A DNA stretch of 64,000 bases from Burkholderia sp. Ac-20365. Its GTDB lineage: Bacteria; Pseudomonadota; Gammaproteobacteria; Burkholderiales; Burkholderiaceae. Within the stretch, counting starts at the first letter, position 1, and the number at the start of each line of letters is the position of its first letter. The stretch covers positions 186,001 to 250,000 of the forward strand of contig NZ_JAAGPI010000009.1 of NCBI RefSeq assembly GCF_017104715.1, in the 5' to 3' direction. Position numbers and translations under genes: made by a program. Below the pieces are notes generated by a model that had not been told where the DNA came from, made no database searches, and saw only the letters and a program-made list of their open reading frames with translations. This document shows positions 1 to 8,050 of the stretch, piece after piece.

Positions 1-807
1 ATCGCGGGCACGTGTGTGGTCGAATCCGAACAGATGACGATCGACACGGCCGGCAAGCTGAAGGAAATCTGCGCGAAGCTGAAGATTCCGTTCATCTATA
101 AGTCTTCGTACGACAAAGCCAATCGCAGCAGCGGCAAGTCGTTCCGTGGCCTGGGAATGGACGAGGGTTTGCGCATTCTGTCCGAAGTGAAGCGTCAGCT
201 CGGCTTGCCCGTTCTGACCGACGTACATAGCGAACACGAAATCGATCAGGTCGCGTCGGTCGTCGACGTGCTGCAAACGCCTGCGTTCCTGTGCCGTCAG
301 ACGGACTTCATCCACGCGTGCGCGCGTTCGGGTAAGCCCGTCAACATCAAGAAAGGTCAGTTCCTCGCGCCGCACGACATGAAGAATGTGATCGACAAGG
401 CGCGCGACGCGGCGCGTGAAGCGGGTCTGTCGGAAGACCGTTTCATGGCGTGTGAACGCGGCGTGTCGTTCGGTTATAACAACCTCGTGTCCGACATGCG
501 GTCGCTCGCCATCATGCGCGAAACGGACGCACCCGTCGTGTTCGACGCGACCCACTCGGTGCAGTTGCCGGGCGGACAGGGCACCAGTTCGGGCGGTCAG
601 CGCGAGTTCGTACCCGTGCTGGCGCGAGCGGCTGTCGCGACGGGCGTCGCGGGCCTGTTCATGGAAACCCATCCGAATCCGGCCGAAGCAAAGTCGGACG
701 GTCCCAATGCCGTGCCACTGCATCGCATGGCCGATCTGCTCGAGACGCTGATCACGATCGATCAAGCCGTGAAGCGCACGCCGTTCCTCGAGAACGATTT
801 CAACTGA
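1..807 (+). CDS. kdsA: 3-deoxy-8-phosphooctulonate synthase, 5' end outside window
   Basis: Condenses phosphoenolpyruvate with arabinose 5-phosphate to make KDO 8-phosphate, a cytoplasmic step towards the inner core of LPS. The reading frame is open from base 1, and about 268 of the roughly 284 residues usual for the family are visible, so only about 16 N-terminal residues are missing. Recognisable family segments are GKSFRGLGMDEGL, NIKKGQFLAP, the ERGVSFGYNN stretch and DATHSVQLPG near the C-terminus. Eno follows 139 bp downstream; pyrG-kdsA-eno-ftsB is a known beta/gammaproteobacterial order, so pyrG is expected just upstream of the window. A strong hairpin follows the stop codon. Confidence 0.97.
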   Translation: MAGTCVVESEQMTIDTAGKLKEICAKLKIPFIYKSSYDKANRSSGKSFRGLGMDEGLRILSEVKRQLGLPVLTDVHSEHEIDQVASVVDVLQTPAFLCRQTDFIHACARSGKPVNIKKGQFLAPHDMKNVIDKARDAAREAGLSEDRFMACERGVSFGYNNLVSDMRSLAIMRETDAPVVFDATHSVQLPGGQGTSSGGQREFVPVLARAAVATGVAGLFMETHPNPAEAKSDGPNAVPLHRMADLLETLITIDQAVKRTPFLENDFN

Positions 808-813
808 TGCAAA

Positions 814-850
814 CACGCGCGTGCCGCTGAAGTCAGGCGGCGCGCGCGTG
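814..850 (+). terminator. Strong hairpin after kdsA, no T-tract
   Basis: Arms at 814-827 and 837-850 pair over 14 positions with a single G-U wobble around a 9-nt loop. The stem is almost pure GC. The 3' side runs into cttcaaccc rather than a T-run, so this is not a classic intrinsic terminator. It could stabilise the kdsA mRNA end or partly separate kdsA from eno. The function is inferred. Confidence 0.45.
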
Positions 851-946
851 CTTCAACCCGATGGTCGTCGAACGCGTCCGGACACAGGCTGTCATAGAAA
901 GCCGGACGTCTCATCTTAAGAATTCATCGTCATTTCAGAGGAAACC

Positions 947-2230
947 ATGAGTGCTATCGTAGATATCATCGGTCGCGAGATTCTCGACTCGCGGGGCAAC
1001 CCGACCGTCGAATGCGACGTGCTGCTCGAGTCGGGCACGATGGGCCGCGCGGCTGTGCCGTCGGGCGCATCGACGGGCTCGCGTGAAGCAATCGAACTGC
1101 GCGACGGCGAAACCGGCCGCTACAGCGGCAAGGGCGTGCTGAAGGCAGTCGAGCACATCAACACCGAAATCTCCGAAGCGATCATGGGTCTCGACGCTTC
1201 CGAGCAAGCCTTCCTCGACAAGACGCTGCTCGAACTCGACGGCACGGACAACAAGTCGCGCCTCGGCGCAAACGCGATGCTGGCTGTTTCGATGGCCGTC
1301 GCGAAGGCTGCGGCTGAAGAAGCCGGCCTGCCGCTGTACCGTTACTTCGGCGGCTCGGGCGCAATGCAACTGCCCGTGCCGATGATGAACATCGTCAACG
1401 GCGGCGCGCACGCGAACAACAGCCTGGACATCCAGGAATTCATGATCGTCCCGGTCAGCCAGCCGACGTTCCGCGAAGCGCTGCGTTGCGGCGCGGAAGT
1501 GTTCCACGCGCTGAAGAAGATCCTGTCGGACCGCGGCATGAGCACGGCAGTCGGCGACGAAGGCGGCTTCGCGCCGAACTTCGGCAGCAACGACGAATGC
1601 CTGTCGACCATCCTGCAAGCTATCGAAAAGGCCGGCTACCGCGCCGGTGAAGACGTGCTGCTCGCGCTCGACTGCGCAGCAAGCGAGTTCTACCACGACG
1701 GCAAGTACCAGCTGGCGGGCGAAGGCCTGCAACTGTCGTCGGCCGAATTCGCCGATTACCTCGCGACGCTCGCGGACAAGTTCCCGATCGTGTCGATCGA
1801 AGACGGCATGCACGAAAGCGACTGGGAAGGCTGGAAGATCCTGACCGACAAGCTCGGCAAGAAGATCCAGCTGGTCGGCGACGATCTGTTCGTGACGAAC
1901 ACGCGCATCCTGAAGGAAGGCATCGAGAAGGGCATCGCCAACTCGATCCTGATCAAGATCAACCAGATCGGCACGCTGACGGAAACCTTCGCAGCGATCG
2001 AAATGGCCAAGCGCGCAGGCTACACGGCTGTGATCTCGCACCGCTCGGGCGAAACCGAAGATTCGACCATCGCCGACATCGCGGTCGGCCTGAACGCGGG
2101 TCAGATCAAGACGGGTTCGCTGTCGCGTAGCGACCGTATCTCGAAGTACAACCAGCTGCTGCGTATCGAAGAAGATCTCGGCGATATCGCTAGCTACCCG
2201 GGCAAGTCGGCGTTCTACAACCTGCGTTGA
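947..2230 (+). CDS. eno: Enolase (phosphopyruvate hydratase)
   Basis: Interconverts 2-phosphoglycerate and phosphoenolpyruvate in glycolysis and gluconeogenesis, and in many bacteria also joins the RNA degradosome. The 427 residues are full length for the family. Visible landmarks are GAHANN and GDEGGFAPN in the middle, the magnesium-ligand region SIEDGMHESDWEGW, the signature LIKINQIGTLTET with the catalytic Lys, and SHRSGETEDSTIAD towards the C-terminus. The ATG is preceded by agaggaaacc, a good ribosome binding site. It sits between kdsA, whose substrate PEP enolase makes, and ftsB. A long antisense open frame over this gene is a codon-bias shadow. Confidence 0.99.
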   Translation: MSAIVDIIGREILDSRGNPTVECDVLLESGTMGRAAVPSGASTGSREAIELRDGETGRYSGKGVLKAVEHINTEISEAIMGLDASEQAFLDKTLLELDGTDNKSRLGANAMLAVSMAVAKAAAEEAGLPLYRYFGGSGAMQLPVPMMNIVNGGAHANNSLDIQEFMIVPVSQPTFREALRCGAEVFHALKKILSDRGMSTAVGDEGGFAPNFGSNDECLSTILQAIEKAGYRAGEDVLLALDCAASEFYHDGKYQLAGEGLQLSSAEFADYLATLADKFPIVSIEDGMHESDWEGWKILTDKLGKKIQLVGDDLFVTNTRILKEGIEKGIANSILIKINQIGTLTETFAAIEMAKRAGYTAVISHRSGETEDSTIADIAVGLNAGQIKTGSLSRSDRISKYNQLLRIEEDLGDIASYPGKSAFYNLR

Positions 2231-2398
2231 ACGACGTCCGGTTGACACGGTTTTGGGACGAAATGACGGTGAGAGTGACGCTTGCTGTCAACATTTCGTC
2301 TCAATAAGCGTTAAACCGGTTATGCTTCGCTACTGATTCACCCTTGCCGCCCTGCGTACAGCGCAGGGCGGCGCGTATTCAACCCTGCAATTCACTAC

Positions 2399-2827
2399 AT
2401 GCGGCTCGTCACCGTCGTTCTGCTCGTCCTGCTGGTGCTGATCCAATATCCGCTGTGGTGGGGCCATGGCGGCTGGTTGCGTGTTCACGAACTGCAGCAG
2501 GAACTCGCGCAGCAGCTGAAGAAGAACGCGGACGCGAAAGAGCGCAACGAGCGTATCCAGGGCGAAGTGCAGGATCTGCAGAACGGCACGTCCGCCGTCG
2601 AAGAGCGCGCCCGCTACGAAATGGGCATGGTCAAGGACAGCGAGGTGTTCGTGCAGTTCGTGTCGCCGAACGCGCCGTCGCCGCTGTCGAATACGCCGCA
2701 ATCGAATACGTCGACGCGCGGGCAGATCACGGGCGCGCCGCTGCGTGTGGTGCCGAATCCGGAATCGCGCGCGAAGCCGGATCGCAAGCACGCGAAGAAG
2801 GATGCGAAGGAAAAGAAGCCGGGTTGA
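2399..2827 (+). CDS. ftsB: Cell division protein FtsB (septum formation initiator)
   Basis: A small bitopic inner-membrane protein that forms the FtsQLB divisome subcomplex with FtsL and FtsQ. The short N-terminus is followed at once by a hydrophobic segment (residues about 3-21), then a periplasmic coiled coil rich in Gln, Glu and Lys (about 27-70). The RARYEMGMVKDSE stretch matches the conserved post-coil region. At 142 residues it is longer than the roughly 100-residue E. coli protein because of a Ser/Thr/Pro- then Lys/Arg-rich tail (about 95-142), probably disordered. It follows eno as the last gene of the kdsA-eno-ftsB set and is closed by a terminator. Confidence 0.93.
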   Translation: MRLVTVVLLVLLVLIQYPLWWGHGGWLRVHELQQELAQQLKKNADAKERNERIQGEVQDLQNGTSAVEERARYEMGMVKDSEVFVQFVSPNAPSPLSNTPQSNTSTRGQITGAPLRVVPNPESRAKPDRKHAKKDAKEKKPG

Positions 2828-2866
2828 TGCACGCAAGGGCTTCGAAGCAGGTGCACGAGATTCATG

Positions 2867-2908
2867 AAAAAGGCGCGGTTCGTAATGAACCGCGCCTTTT
2901 GTTTTTTT
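2867..2908 (+). terminator. Rho-independent terminator after ftsB
   Basis: A perfect 10-bp stem (2872-2881 with 2887-2896) encloses a 5-nt loop and is followed by ttttgttttttt. A-residues on the other side could also let it work for the convergent lipoprotein gene. Confidence 0.9.
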
Positions 2909-2968
2909 GCTGCCTGATGAAATACGAAAACGGGATAGCGTGGCTAGGCTCACGCGTGCGTGACCAGG

Positions 2969-3349
2969 TTACCAGCCCCATCCCCAGCCCGGGTAACCGT
3001 AGCCGATGCCAGTACCCCAGCCGTGCCCCCATCCGCCGCTGTAGTAGCTGCCATACACGGAGACAGGCGGCGCGGCGTAGCGCGAATAGGCTTGCGCGGC
3101 GGCGTCGGCTGCCATTGCCTGGTTCTGCTCAGCCATCACCTGCCTGTCGATTGCCTCGTAGCGGGCGCGCTCTTCCGGCGTGAGAGGTTGCGCCGTCGTC
3201 GGAATGCCGGATTGGTCCGCGGGCAGGCGGCTATAGATCGGCGACGGACCCGGCGGATCCATCATGCAGCCAGACAGCGCTGCCGCGCCGGCCACGAGCG
3301 CAAGCGCCGCGAGACGGTGGACGGGTTGCAGCAGGGAAGAGGCATTCAT
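2969..3349 (-). CDS. Small Gly/Trp/Tyr-tailed lipoprotein, function unknown
   Basis: Predicted 126-residue lipoprotein. The N-terminus has a hydrophobic signal segment ending in the lipobox ALSGC, with Cys28 the expected lipidation site. A Pro-rich stretch follows, then a short charged helix (about residues 60-85, LTPEERARYEAIDRQVMAEQ), and finally a C-terminal tail built of Gly, Tyr and Trp (about 98-126). The start was placed at 3349 because GGAGG stands 6 nt upstream; an ATG four codons earlier overlaps that ribosome binding site. I recognise no family or function. The aromatic Gly-rich tail suggests a surface or outer-membrane-associated protein, which is inference only. Confidence 0.8.
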   Translation of the reverse strand: MNASSLLQPVHRLAALALVAGAAALSGCMMDPPGPSPIYSRLPADQSGIPTTAQPLTPEERARYEAIDRQVMAEQNQAMAADAAAQAYSRYAAPPVSVYGSYYSGGWGHGWGTGIGYGYPGWGWGW

Positions 3350-3455
3350 GTCGACCTCCATCGGTCGGATACCTAAGCAAATTGACCGCCATGCACAAAG
3401 CCAGTATCCGAAGATACCGCGCCCCAGCTTGACGCTGCGACGCGGCCCGCAGGCT

Positions 3456-4406
3456 TCAGTGCCGCTGCTCGGCAGCGGGCGCTACACCTTGTGAGAGCCC
3501 GCTCGCGACAAAAAGTTGCGCGACGTCGACGGGATCGAACTCGTAACGCTGGTTGCAGTATTCGCAGTGAATTTCGACGTGACCGCGCTCTTCGATCACG
3601 CTATCCACTTCTTCGCGACCCAGCATTTTCAGCATGTTGCCGACACGGGCGCGCGAGCACGAGCACTCGAAGCGTGTGCGCGCCGGTTCGAAGTGCTGGA
3701 CGTTCTCCTGCCAGAAAAGGCGCCGGAACAGTGTGTTCGGCTCTTCCTTCAGCATTTCGTCGGCCGACAGCGTGCTGCCGAGCGTGCACAGCCGGTCCCA
3801 GGTATCGGCGTCGATTTCGCCCGGATGCGGGACGATGCCGCCGTCGCCGGGCAGCTTCTGCAGCAGCATGCCGACGGCGCGATCGGCGTTGGCGGCGAGC
3901 CACAGACGCGTGTCGAGCTGCTCCGAATGCTGCATGTAGTGCTCGAGCACCTGTGCCATCGACTTGAACGGACCGTTGTCGTCAGCCAGCGGCACGATGC
4001 CCTGATACGGCTGCTGACCGGGTACCTTGGTACGCGGGTCGAGCGTGATCACACAGCGGCCGTGGCCACCGGGGTTCACGAGATCGACGAGCGTCAGGTC
4101 GTCCGCGATCGTGTGCGCGGCGTCGCCGGAGTACTTGGCCGTCGCGCGCATCGACAGATCTGAGTTGCATTGCACGACGAGCATCTTCACCGGACCGTCG
4201 CCGAAGATCTGCATGATCAGCGTGCCGTCGAACTTCAGATTGGCCGACAGCAGCGCGCACGCCGCCATCATCTCGCCGAGCACGTCCCGCACGGGCGCCG
4301 GATAGCTTCGGCGCGTCAGCACTTCCTGCCACGTATTGCGCAGCGAAACGATCTCGCCGCGTACGGGCGCCGCGCTGAACATGAATTTCTGCAACTGGTC
4401 ACTCAC
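3456..4406 (-). CDS. hslO: Redox-regulated chaperone Hsp33
   Basis: A cytoplasmic holdase activated by oxidative unfolding that protects proteins when ATP and DnaK function fall. The 316-residue protein carries the C-terminal zinc redox switch as Cys248-x-Cys250 and Cys281-x-x-Cys284, all four ligands present. The N-terminal two thirds form the substrate-binding domain (for example GGHGRCVITLDP at about 113-124). It is about 20 residues longer than E. coli Hsp33. The gene lies 62 bp downstream of the carbonic-anhydrase-like gene on the same strand, so the two may be co-transcribed. Confidence 0.97.
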   Translation of the reverse strand: MSDQLQKFMFSAAPVRGEIVSLRNTWQEVLTRRSYPAPVRDVLGEMMAACALLSANLKFDGTLIMQIFGDGPVKMLVVQCNSDLSMRATAKYSGDAAHTIADDLTLVDLVNPGGHGRCVITLDPRTKVPGQQPYQGIVPLADDNGPFKSMAQVLEHYMQHSEQLDTRLWLAANADRAVGMLLQKLPGDGGIVPHPGEIDADTWDRLCTLGSTLSADEMLKEEPNTLFRRLFWQENVQHFEPARTRFECSCSRARVGNMLKMLGREEVDSVIEERGHVEIHCEYCNQRYEFDPVDVAQLFVASGLSQGVAPAAEQRH

Positions 4407-4468
4407 AACTTTTCCTCGGTCGAACCGCGCGGTGGGAAGGCCGCGCGTGGCGCATCGTACGGTCGGCT

Positions 4469-4993
4469 CTAGCCGATGCGCACGAGTTGCGCCTTGAAAT
4501 AATCCCTGCGTTCCACGTAAATGTCCGCGGCTCGCTTCAGGCCTTTGATATCTGCTTCAGTCAATTCCCGGACGACCTTGGCAGGCGATCCGAGAATCAG
4601 CGAATTGTCAGGAAAAACCTTGCCCTCGGTCACGACGGCACCTGCGCCAACCAGACAGTTGCGGCCGATTACCGCTCCATTCAAGACCACAGCCTGAATG
4701 CCGATCAGTGCGCCTTCCTTGACCGTGCAGCCGTGCAGCATCGCCTGGTGGCCGACCGTCACGCCGGCTTCGAGCGTCAGCGGAAAGCCGGGGTCGGCGT
4801 GCAGTACGGCGCCTTCCTGTATGTTAGTGCCCTTGCCGACGGTGATCGGTTCGTTGTCCCCGCGAATCGAGGCGCCAAACCAGACGCTCGCGTTTTCTTC
4901 GACGGTCACGTTGCCGATGATGGTCGCCGTATCGGCAACGAACACGCTTTCGTGGATGGTCGGGGCTGCGTCGCCAAGCTTGTAGATTGCCAC
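4469..4993 (-). CDS. Gamma-carbonic anhydrase family protein
   Basis: A 174-residue left-handed beta-helix protein of the YrdA/PaaY/CaiE group, trimeric with zinc at subunit interfaces. Hexapeptide-type turns run through most of the chain. The three expected metal histidines are present at His65 (LHADPG), His82 (VGHQA) and His87 (LHGC). Carbonic anhydrase activity is not guaranteed in this group, and the physiological substrate is often unknown. It is the probable first gene of a unit with hslO. Confidence 0.9.
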   Translation of the reverse strand: MAIYKLGDAAPTIHESVFVADTATIIGNVTVEENASVWFGASIRGDNEPITVGKGTNIQEGAVLHADPGFPLTLEAGVTVGHQAMLHGCTVKEGALIGIQAVVLNGAVIGRNCLVGAGAVVTEGKVFPDNSLILGSPAKVVRELTEADIKGLKRAADIYVERRDYFKAQLVRIG

Positions 4994-5193
4994 AGTGTCT
5001 CCTCTGGTCTCATGCAGGACGGTTGCTGTCCGGGGGACGCCGCGCCGCCGTGAGGCGCTTTGCGCGAAATCGCGGGCAAGCCGCGCGGCATGGTCGAATC
5101 GCGTATTGTAAACGGTTGTGCCATTAGCCCGTGCGAAGCGTGCGCGCCGTGCTGCGGCACGCCAGAATGGCTGCTTTTTGTCCTTTTTTGCCG

Positions 5194-6063
5194 ATGTCCT
5201 GTTTTCCGATGCCTGTCGCCGAGTCCAATCTTCCTGATCTCACGAATTGCGCACGTTCGGACGCCCTCGCAGTCCTGACGCAGCGCGTTCCCGCCGCCAA
5301 AGCCGAGGCCGCGCAGGCGCTGTATGCGCGTGTGCTGGCAGGCGACGCGGTTGTGGCATCGGAGTGCGTACTGGACGAGCCGTCCGGCCTGCCGGGCCGT
5401 CCCGAGCGGCCGGAACTGGTCGAGCCGCGCAAGTTGGGCCGACGCAGCATGCAGTCGCCGGAAGGGCGCGCGGTATTGCTGCACGCGCTTGCCCACATCG
5501 AATTCAATGCGATCAATCTGGCGCTCGACGCGGTATGGCGCTTTGACGGCATGCCCGACGCGTTCTACATGGACTGGCTGAAGGTGGCGGCGGAAGAGGC
5601 GCATCACTTTTCGCTGCTGTCGGCGCGTCTTGCGGAGTTTGGTCACACGTACGGCGACTTTCCGGCGCATGACGGCCTGTGGGACATGTGCGAGCGCACG
5701 CGCGGCGACGTGCTGGCCCGCATGGCGCTCGTGCCGCGCACGCTCGAGGCGCGCGGGCTCGACGCGTCGCCGCCGATCCGCGCAAGGCTGCAGCAGGCAG
5801 GCGATCACGCATCGGCGGCCATTCTCGACGTGATTCTGCGCGATGAGATCGGCCACGTGTTGATCGGCAATCGCTGGTTCCGGCATCTGTGCGATAAGGC
5901 GGGCGCTGATGCGCATCAGACGTATCTGCGCCTGTCCGATGAATATCGCGCGCCGAAACTGCGTGGTCCGTTCAATTTCGAAGCGCGCCGCGATGCCGGT
6001 TTCGAAGAAGAGGAACTGGCCGCGCTGGCGGGTCTCGACGCGCAGCAGCGGACCGAAGACTGA
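5194..6063 (+). CDS. DUF455 ferritin-like protein
   Basis: A protein of about 289 residues from the DUF455 family, predicted to be a helical ferritin-like di-iron protein. The likely metal ligands are visible as spaced acid/His motifs: AHIEFNAINLA, AAEEAHHFSLL and LRDEIGHVLIGN, the E...ExxH...E...ExxH pattern of ferritin-like folds. An ATG at 5194 or 5209 was preferred over an earlier in-frame ATG at 5131 because the family homology starts here. The enzymatic activity is unknown; members have been compared with tRNA hydroxylases, but nothing in the sequence proves that. It is followed by a separate promoter region for the hydrolase gene. Confidence 0.85.
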   Translation: MSCFPMPVAESNLPDLTNCARSDALAVLTQRVPAAKAEAAQALYARVLAGDAVVASECVLDEPSGLPGRPERPELVEPRKLGRRSMQSPEGRAVLLHALAHIEFNAINLALDAVWRFDGMPDAFYMDWLKVAAEEAHHFSLLSARLAEFGHTYGDFPAHDGLWDMCERTRGDVLARMALVPRTLEARGLDASPPIRARLQQAGDHASAAILDVILRDEIGHVLIGNRWFRHLCDKAGADAHQTYLRLSDEYRAPKLRGPFNFEARRDAGFEEEELAALAGLDAQQRTED

Positions 6064-6105
6064 AAACAGCGTCCACGACGCCAGGCGGATTCGCGTGTAT
6101 CTCGC

Positions 6106-6127
6106 TATAATCGAACGATCATTCGTT
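6106..6127 (+). promoter_or_regulatory. TATAAT box next to a TetR-like palindrome
   Basis: A perfect TATAAT at 6106-6111 is followed immediately by cgaacgatcattcg (6112-6125), whose 7-bp half-sites match at 6 of 7 positions. No good -35 hexamer is seen at the usual distance. Palindromes of this form overlapping the start region are typical of TetR-family operators. The regulator is unknown. Confidence 0.45.
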
Positions 6128-6142
6128 TTTTTCGGTCGCGTC

Positions 6143-7039
6143 ATGAACCATCCGCTCAAACCTTCCGTTTCCGAATTCGTGACCGTGCGCGGAGTGCGCC
6201 TGCACGTGCGCCGCTGGGGCAACCCCGACGCGCCGGTGCTCTTCATGTTGCACGGCTGGATGGACGTGGCCGCGTCGTTCCAGTTCGTCGTCGATGCGCT
6301 CGCGGGCGACTGGCAGGTGATCGCACCCGACGCTCGCGGCTTCGGCCTGTCCGACTGGCCTGTCGCGCAACAGGGCGGCGGCCACTACTGGTTCCAGGAG
6401 TATCTCGCCGACCTCGAAGCGCTGCTCGACCACTACGCGCCGACGGGCGCAGTAAACCTCGTCGGCCACAGCATGGGCGCGAACATCGTGTGCCTGTATG
6501 CCGGCGTGCGGCCCGAGCGCGTGCGGCGCGTGGTCGACCTGGAAGGTTTCGGGCTGCCCGCATCGATACCCGCGCAGTTGCCGCGCCGCATTGCGTCGTG
6601 GCTTGACGAACTGCGCGCGCCGCCCACCTTGCGCCCTTACGCGACGCTCGACGACGTCGCCGCGCGCCTGATCAAGACCAACACACGCCTCGCCCCGCAA
6701 CGCGCGCAATTTCTCGCGCAGCACTGGTCGAAGCCGGACGGCGAGGGCGGCTACATGCTGCTCGCCGACCCCGCGCACAAGATGCGAGGCCCGCTGCTCT
6801 ATCGCCTCGACGAAGTGATGGCCGTCTGGGCCAACGTGCGCGCGAAGGTGCTGCACGTCGAAGCCGCCGCATCGCCGACGCTCGCCATGCTCGCCGGCAA
6901 CGTTCCCCTCGACGAGTTCAAGGCGCGCTTCCAGGCTTTCACCGACTGGCGCGAAGCGATCATCGACGACGCGGGTCACATGGTGCATCACGATCAGCCC
7001 GAGCGCGTAGCGGCGCTGATCGAGGGCTTTTGCGCGTAG
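6143..7039 (+). CDS. Alpha/beta hydrolase
   Basis: A 298-residue single-domain alpha/beta hydrolase, probably cytoplasmic. The oxyanion-hole strand shows MLHGWMD (residues about 35-41), the nucleophile elbow is GHSMG with Ser110, and the late His motif is DAGHMVHHDQPE near the C-terminus. A cap-like insertion lies between the elbow and the C-terminal part. The start at 6143 was chosen because homology begins there; the open frame runs further 5' only through promoter DNA. Substrate cannot be inferred. The PHP gene follows 87 bp downstream on the same strand. Confidence 0.9.
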   Translation: MNHPLKPSVSEFVTVRGVRLHVRRWGNPDAPVLFMLHGWMDVAASFQFVVDALAGDWQVIAPDARGFGLSDWPVAQQGGGHYWFQEYLADLEALLDHYAPTGAVNLVGHSMGANIVCLYAGVRPERVRRVVDLEGFGLPASIPAQLPRRIASWLDELRAPPTLRPYATLDDVAARLIKTNTRLAPQRAQFLAQHWSKPDGEGGYMLLADPAHKMRGPLLYRLDEVMAVWANVRAKVLHVEAAASPTLAMLAGNVPLDEFKARFQAFTDWREAIIDDAGHMVHHDQPERVAALIEGFCA

Positions 7040-7126
7040 TGCGTGTTCGAAATTTGTGTCGACGAATCCTCTGCGTGTGCTTACTGCGTTGCAGTAAAAT
7101 GGGCTGACCACGCTATCAAGAAAACG

Positions 7127-7957
7127 ATGAACGCCGACCTGCATTGCCATTCCACCGTCTCCGACGGCGCCTTCGCGCCCGCCGATGTCGCGCGCCGCGC
7201 GCATGCCGGCGGCGTGACCCTGTGGGCGCTCACCGATCACGACGAAATCGGCGGTCAGGTCGAAGCGCGTGAGACGGCGCAAGCACTCGGCATGCAGTAT
7301 CTGAGCGGCGTCGAAATCTCGGTGACATGGGCGTCGCGCACGATTCACGTGGTGGGCCTGCATGTAGATCCCGCGTGTCAGGATCTTGTCGAAGGGCTCG
7401 AGCGCACGCGCAACGGCCGCGCCGCGCGGGCGGAAGCGATTGGCGAGCAACTGGCCACGCTCGGCATTCCCGACGCGTACGAAGGCGCACTGAAATACGT
7501 GTCGAATCCCGACATGATCTCGCGCACGCACTTCGCACGCTTCATGGTCGAAAGCGGTTACGCAGAAAACACGCAGGACGTGTTCAACCGCTTTCTCGGC
7601 GATGGCAAGCCGGGTTACGTCGCGCATCGCTGGTCGAAGCTCGCCGACGCCGTCAAATGGATTCGGTTGGCGGGCGGTGAAGCGGTGATCGCGCATCCGG
7701 GCCGCTACGCTTACACGCAAACCGAGTTCGACGCGCTGTTCGGCGAATTCATCGATCTCGGCGGAAAGGCGATCGAAGTCGTAACGGGCAGCCACACGCC
7801 CGACCAGTATCGCGAGTATGCGGACGTGGCGCGGCGCTTCGGCTTCGAGGCATCGCGCGGTTCCGACTTTCATGCTGCGGGCGAGGGCCGCGTCGAGCTC
7901 GGCAGTCTGCCGCCACTGCCGTCCGATCTGAAGCCAGTCTGGGAACGTTGGCTGTAA
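7127..7957 (+). CDS. PHP-domain phosphoesterase, RNase AM / nucleotide bisphosphatase type
   Basis: A 276-residue PHP-domain protein of the COG0613 group. N-terminal metal ligands are in DLHCHSTVSDG (His6, His8) and LTDHDE; further ligands lie in VEISVTW, the VIAHPGRY stretch and the C-terminal SDFHA. Characterised relatives are the 3',5'-nucleoside bisphosphate phosphatase of Chromobacterium violaceum and E. coli Rnm (YciV), a 5'-3' exoribonuclease for short RNAs and rRNA 5' ends. The start ATG at 7127 directly precedes the conserved DLHCHS motif; 28 upstream codons in frame look non-coding. The YciO-like gene next door is also paired with this family in other proteobacteria (the yciV-yciO neighbourhood). 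Confidence 0.9.
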   Translation: MNADLHCHSTVSDGAFAPADVARRAHAGGVTLWALTDHDEIGGQVEARETAQALGMQYLSGVEISVTWASRTIHVVGLHVDPACQDLVEGLERTRNGRAARAEAIGEQLATLGIPDAYEGALKYVSNPDMISRTHFARFMVESGYAENTQDVFNRFLGDGKPGYVAHRWSKLADAVKWIRLAGGEAVIAHPGRYAYTQTEFDALFGEFIDLGGKAIEVVTGSHTPDQYREYADVARRFGFEASRGSDFHAAGEGRVELGSLPPLPSDLKPVWERWL

Positions 7958-8050
7958 GCTCTGGTTTCACGCGCGGCGCGGGCACGCGCGCTGCGTGATC
8001 CGTTGCTTGCTGTTTGCCGTTCGCCGATTTCCCGACCTTCTGACGACACC

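Noticed and set aside
935..2248. 437-codon open frame antisense to eno
   Set aside because: It mirrors the highly biased third positions of eno, is Arg/Ala/Val/Asp-rich and has no domain or ribosome binding site. Eno itself is unambiguous.
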